Both the position numbers and the translations under genes were made by a program. Under the pieces are notes generated by a model. That model was not told where the DNA came from and made no database searches. It saw only the letters and a program-made list of their open reading frames with translations. A DNA stretch of 64,000 bases. It comes from Flavobacterium buctense (GTDB lineage: Bacteria > Bacteroidota > Bacteroidia > Flavobacteriales > Flavobacteriaceae). The stretch covers positions 124,001-188,000 of the forward strand of contig NZ_JACTAB010000002.1 of assembly GCF_014486695.1 (NCBI RefSeq), written 5' to 3'. Positions 62,606 through 64,000 of this stretch are shown here, piece after piece; positions within the stretch are counted from its first letter, which is position 1; every line of letters begins with the position of its first letter.

Positions 62606-64000
62606 ATGAAAAACACTTTGATTTTATACTTTCTATTGTTGATTTCCATATCCGTTAAGGGACAAAATGCCCAAGACATCATTAACGGACTAAAGAAAGA
62701 TTTAAAGACAAATCCGGATGCCAAAAAAACAGCAATAATCTATTCTGATTTGACGTGGTATTACTCCAAAATCGATATCGATTCTGCTTTGCATTACGGT
62801 GGAAAAGCTGCTGCTGAATCCAGAAAATTGAACGATTCTACCTTAATGGCACAAGTTTACAGCGATATCGGAGCTGTTTATTTTATTAAAGGCGATTTTG
62901 TGAATTCGAAATCGAATTACCTATCGGCCTACAAAATCAGAAAACTTAGAAAGGATGTCAAAGGTTTGGCTAAAATCAATAATAACTTAGCCAATATCTA
63001 CGAAAAGACACACCAGTATAAACAAGCTATGATTGCTTTTTTGGAAGCCCTACAATATTTTGAAAGTGTAAAAGATGAAAAAAACGTCAGCATTATTAAA
63101 GGTAATATAGGTTTAATTCACCTCAAACTCAAAAATTATCCGAAAGCTTTAAATTACATAAGCGATGTAATTCAATTCCAGGAAAAGAATGATTTCAAGG
63201 AAGAATTGTGTGTGTCTTGTTTGAATCTCGGCAATGTTTATTTGCACATGCAAGACACTATTAATGCGCTTAAATTTTATGATAAAAGCATAAAAGCTTG
63301 TACGGCTGTAGGCAATAAAAAAGGTATTTCAAGCGGTTTTAACAACATTGCTTCCATCAAATCGGAGCAAAAAAAGTCAAAAGCCGCTTTGGCGCTTTAT
63401 CAGAAATCAAAACAAGTCAGAGAAGAACTTCATTCGGATTTAGACAAGGCCAATTTCGATTTAAATCTGGCATTGGAATTTACCACCAATAAAAAATACA
63501 ACGAAGCCAAGAAGCTTTTGCTTTCGACTAAACCTATTTTTGAGCAAACCAATCACAGTGAAAAGTTGCAAAAAAACTACAAGTCTTTAATCACTGTTTA
63601 TTCCTATTTGAATAAGCCCGACAGTGTTAATTATTATTTGGATAAATTGGCCCTTTTAGACGAGCAATTATTGGTCAGTAAAGCCGAAAAGCAAACTGCC
63701 GAACTCGAAACCAAATACCAAACGGAAAAAAAAGAGCGATTGCTTCAAAAATCAAAAGCCGAAATAGCTATCCGCGAATTGGAAATCAGGAAAAAAGAAA
63801 CCCAGTTTTTAATTTTAGGATTGATTTCATTGGCATTGCTTGTGATAATTTACTTGGTTTACCGCCAACAAAAACTCAAAAACAAGCAACAAGAACAAGA
63901 GTTTGAGCTTAAATCGGCTATTGCCAAAATTGAAACCCAAAACAAGTTGCAAGAGCAGCGCTTAGATATTTCAAGAGATTTGCACGATAACATAGGTTCT
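62606..64000 (+). CDS. Second TPR sensor histidine kinase, cut by the right edge
   Basis: The 465 codons present have no stop. The start ATG 62606 gives a signal peptide (MKNTLILYFLLLISISVKGQ), TPR region to about residue 390 (VYSDIGAVYFIKGDFVNSK, INNNLANIYEKTHQYKQAM, CLNLGNVYLHMQDTINALKFYDKS in parts), a membrane helix (LILGLISLALLVIIYLVY) and the phosphoacceptor motif RDLHDNIGS (His460), at which the window ends. From the membrane helix to the histidine the protein is almost identical to the first kinase, while the TPR parts differ. I infer a tandem duplication with diverged sensor. The HATPase domain and cognate regulator should lie beyond 64000. Confidence 0.93.
   Translation, partial: MKNTLILYFLLLISISVKGQNAQDIINGLKKDLKTNPDAKKTAIIYSDLTWYYSKIDIDSALHYGGKAAAESRKLNDSTLMAQVYSDIGAVYFIKGDFVNSKSNYLSAYKIRKLRKDVKGLAKINNNLANIYEKTHQYKQAMIAFLEALQYFESVKDEKNVSIIKGNIGLIHLKLKNYPKALNYISDVIQFQEKNDFKEELCVSCLNLGNVYLHMQDTINALKFYDKSIKACTAVGNKKGISSGFNNIASIKSEQKKSKAALALYQKSKQVREELHSDLDKANFDLNLALEFTTNKKYNEAKKLLLSTKPIFEQTNHSEKLQKNYKSLITVYSYLNKPDSVNYYLDKLALLDEQLLVSKAEKQTAELETKYQTEKKERLLQKSKAEIAIRELEIRKKETQFLILGLISLALLVIIYLVYRQQKLKNKQQEQEFELKSAIAKIETQNKLQEQRLDISRDLHDNIGS

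Overview
The window reads as core chromosome of a Flavobacterium-like member of the Bacteroidota (family Flavobacteriaceae). The evidence is a complete gldK-gldL-gldM-gldN set for gliding and type IX secretion (T9SS), proteins with T9SS type A C-terminal sorting domains, the exosortase XrtF pair, a short sigma-A without region 1.1, promoters of the Bacteroidota type (TTG, about 19 bp, TAnnTTTG), AT-rich DNA, and starts that almost never carry a Shine-Dalgarno sequence. I see no insertion sequence, prophage, CRISPR array or rRNA operon. No gene-free stretch exceeds 300 bases; the longest is 20986-21279.

Layout. 1-3378: rpoD (cut by the left edge), pnp and rpsO, all on the minus strand. 3485-10993: a GAF/free-methionine-sulfoxide-reductase-like gene, xrtF with its partner, a nuclease pair (ATP-cone/PD-(D/E)XK plus beta-CASP metallo-beta-lactamase), a metal-linked trio (HYC_CC_PP protein, TonB receptor, HMA protein) and a DedA protein. 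11007-20985 (minus): a large MG2/plug-like exported protein, groES-groEL, and an apparent operon miaB - sigma-54 activator - lipoprotein - lptE - TPR protein - secG. 21280-30686 (plus): a small T9SS cargo, topA, an arginase-fold protein that has lost metal ligands, and gldKLMN. 30753-43132: an FAD oxidoreductase, DUF983, an ABC-F ATPase, small membrane proteins, a membrane AraC regulator, an LRR protein, a J/KTSC protein, the initiator tRNA, era and der. 43275-52259: a TonB-family outer membrane protein, a LemA/TPM operon, a MerR regulator, an M23 peptidase and alaS. 52469-64000: exported proteins of unknown function followed by two tandem TPR histidine kinases, the second cut by the right edge.

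The most interesting signal is in the last region. Three copies of a 16-bp dyad with 7-2-7 geometry (TACGACA-nn-TGCCGTA type) lie 55-59 bases before the starts of three exported-protein genes. In each, the dyad centre is about 32 bp from a -7-like element, the geometry expected for a NarL/FixJ-type activator. The two adjacent kinases are of the HisKA_3 class that normally pairs with such regulators, and the third dyad may drive the operon that contains them. This would be an autoregulated signalling system controlling a small surface-protein regulon. Other points worth attention: a strong Shine-Dalgarno sequence on rpoD, the apparent arginase pseudoenzyme beside the T9SS genes, the nuclease pair, and an interspersed hairpin repeat present twice. 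All assignments come from reading the sequence; no database search was run.
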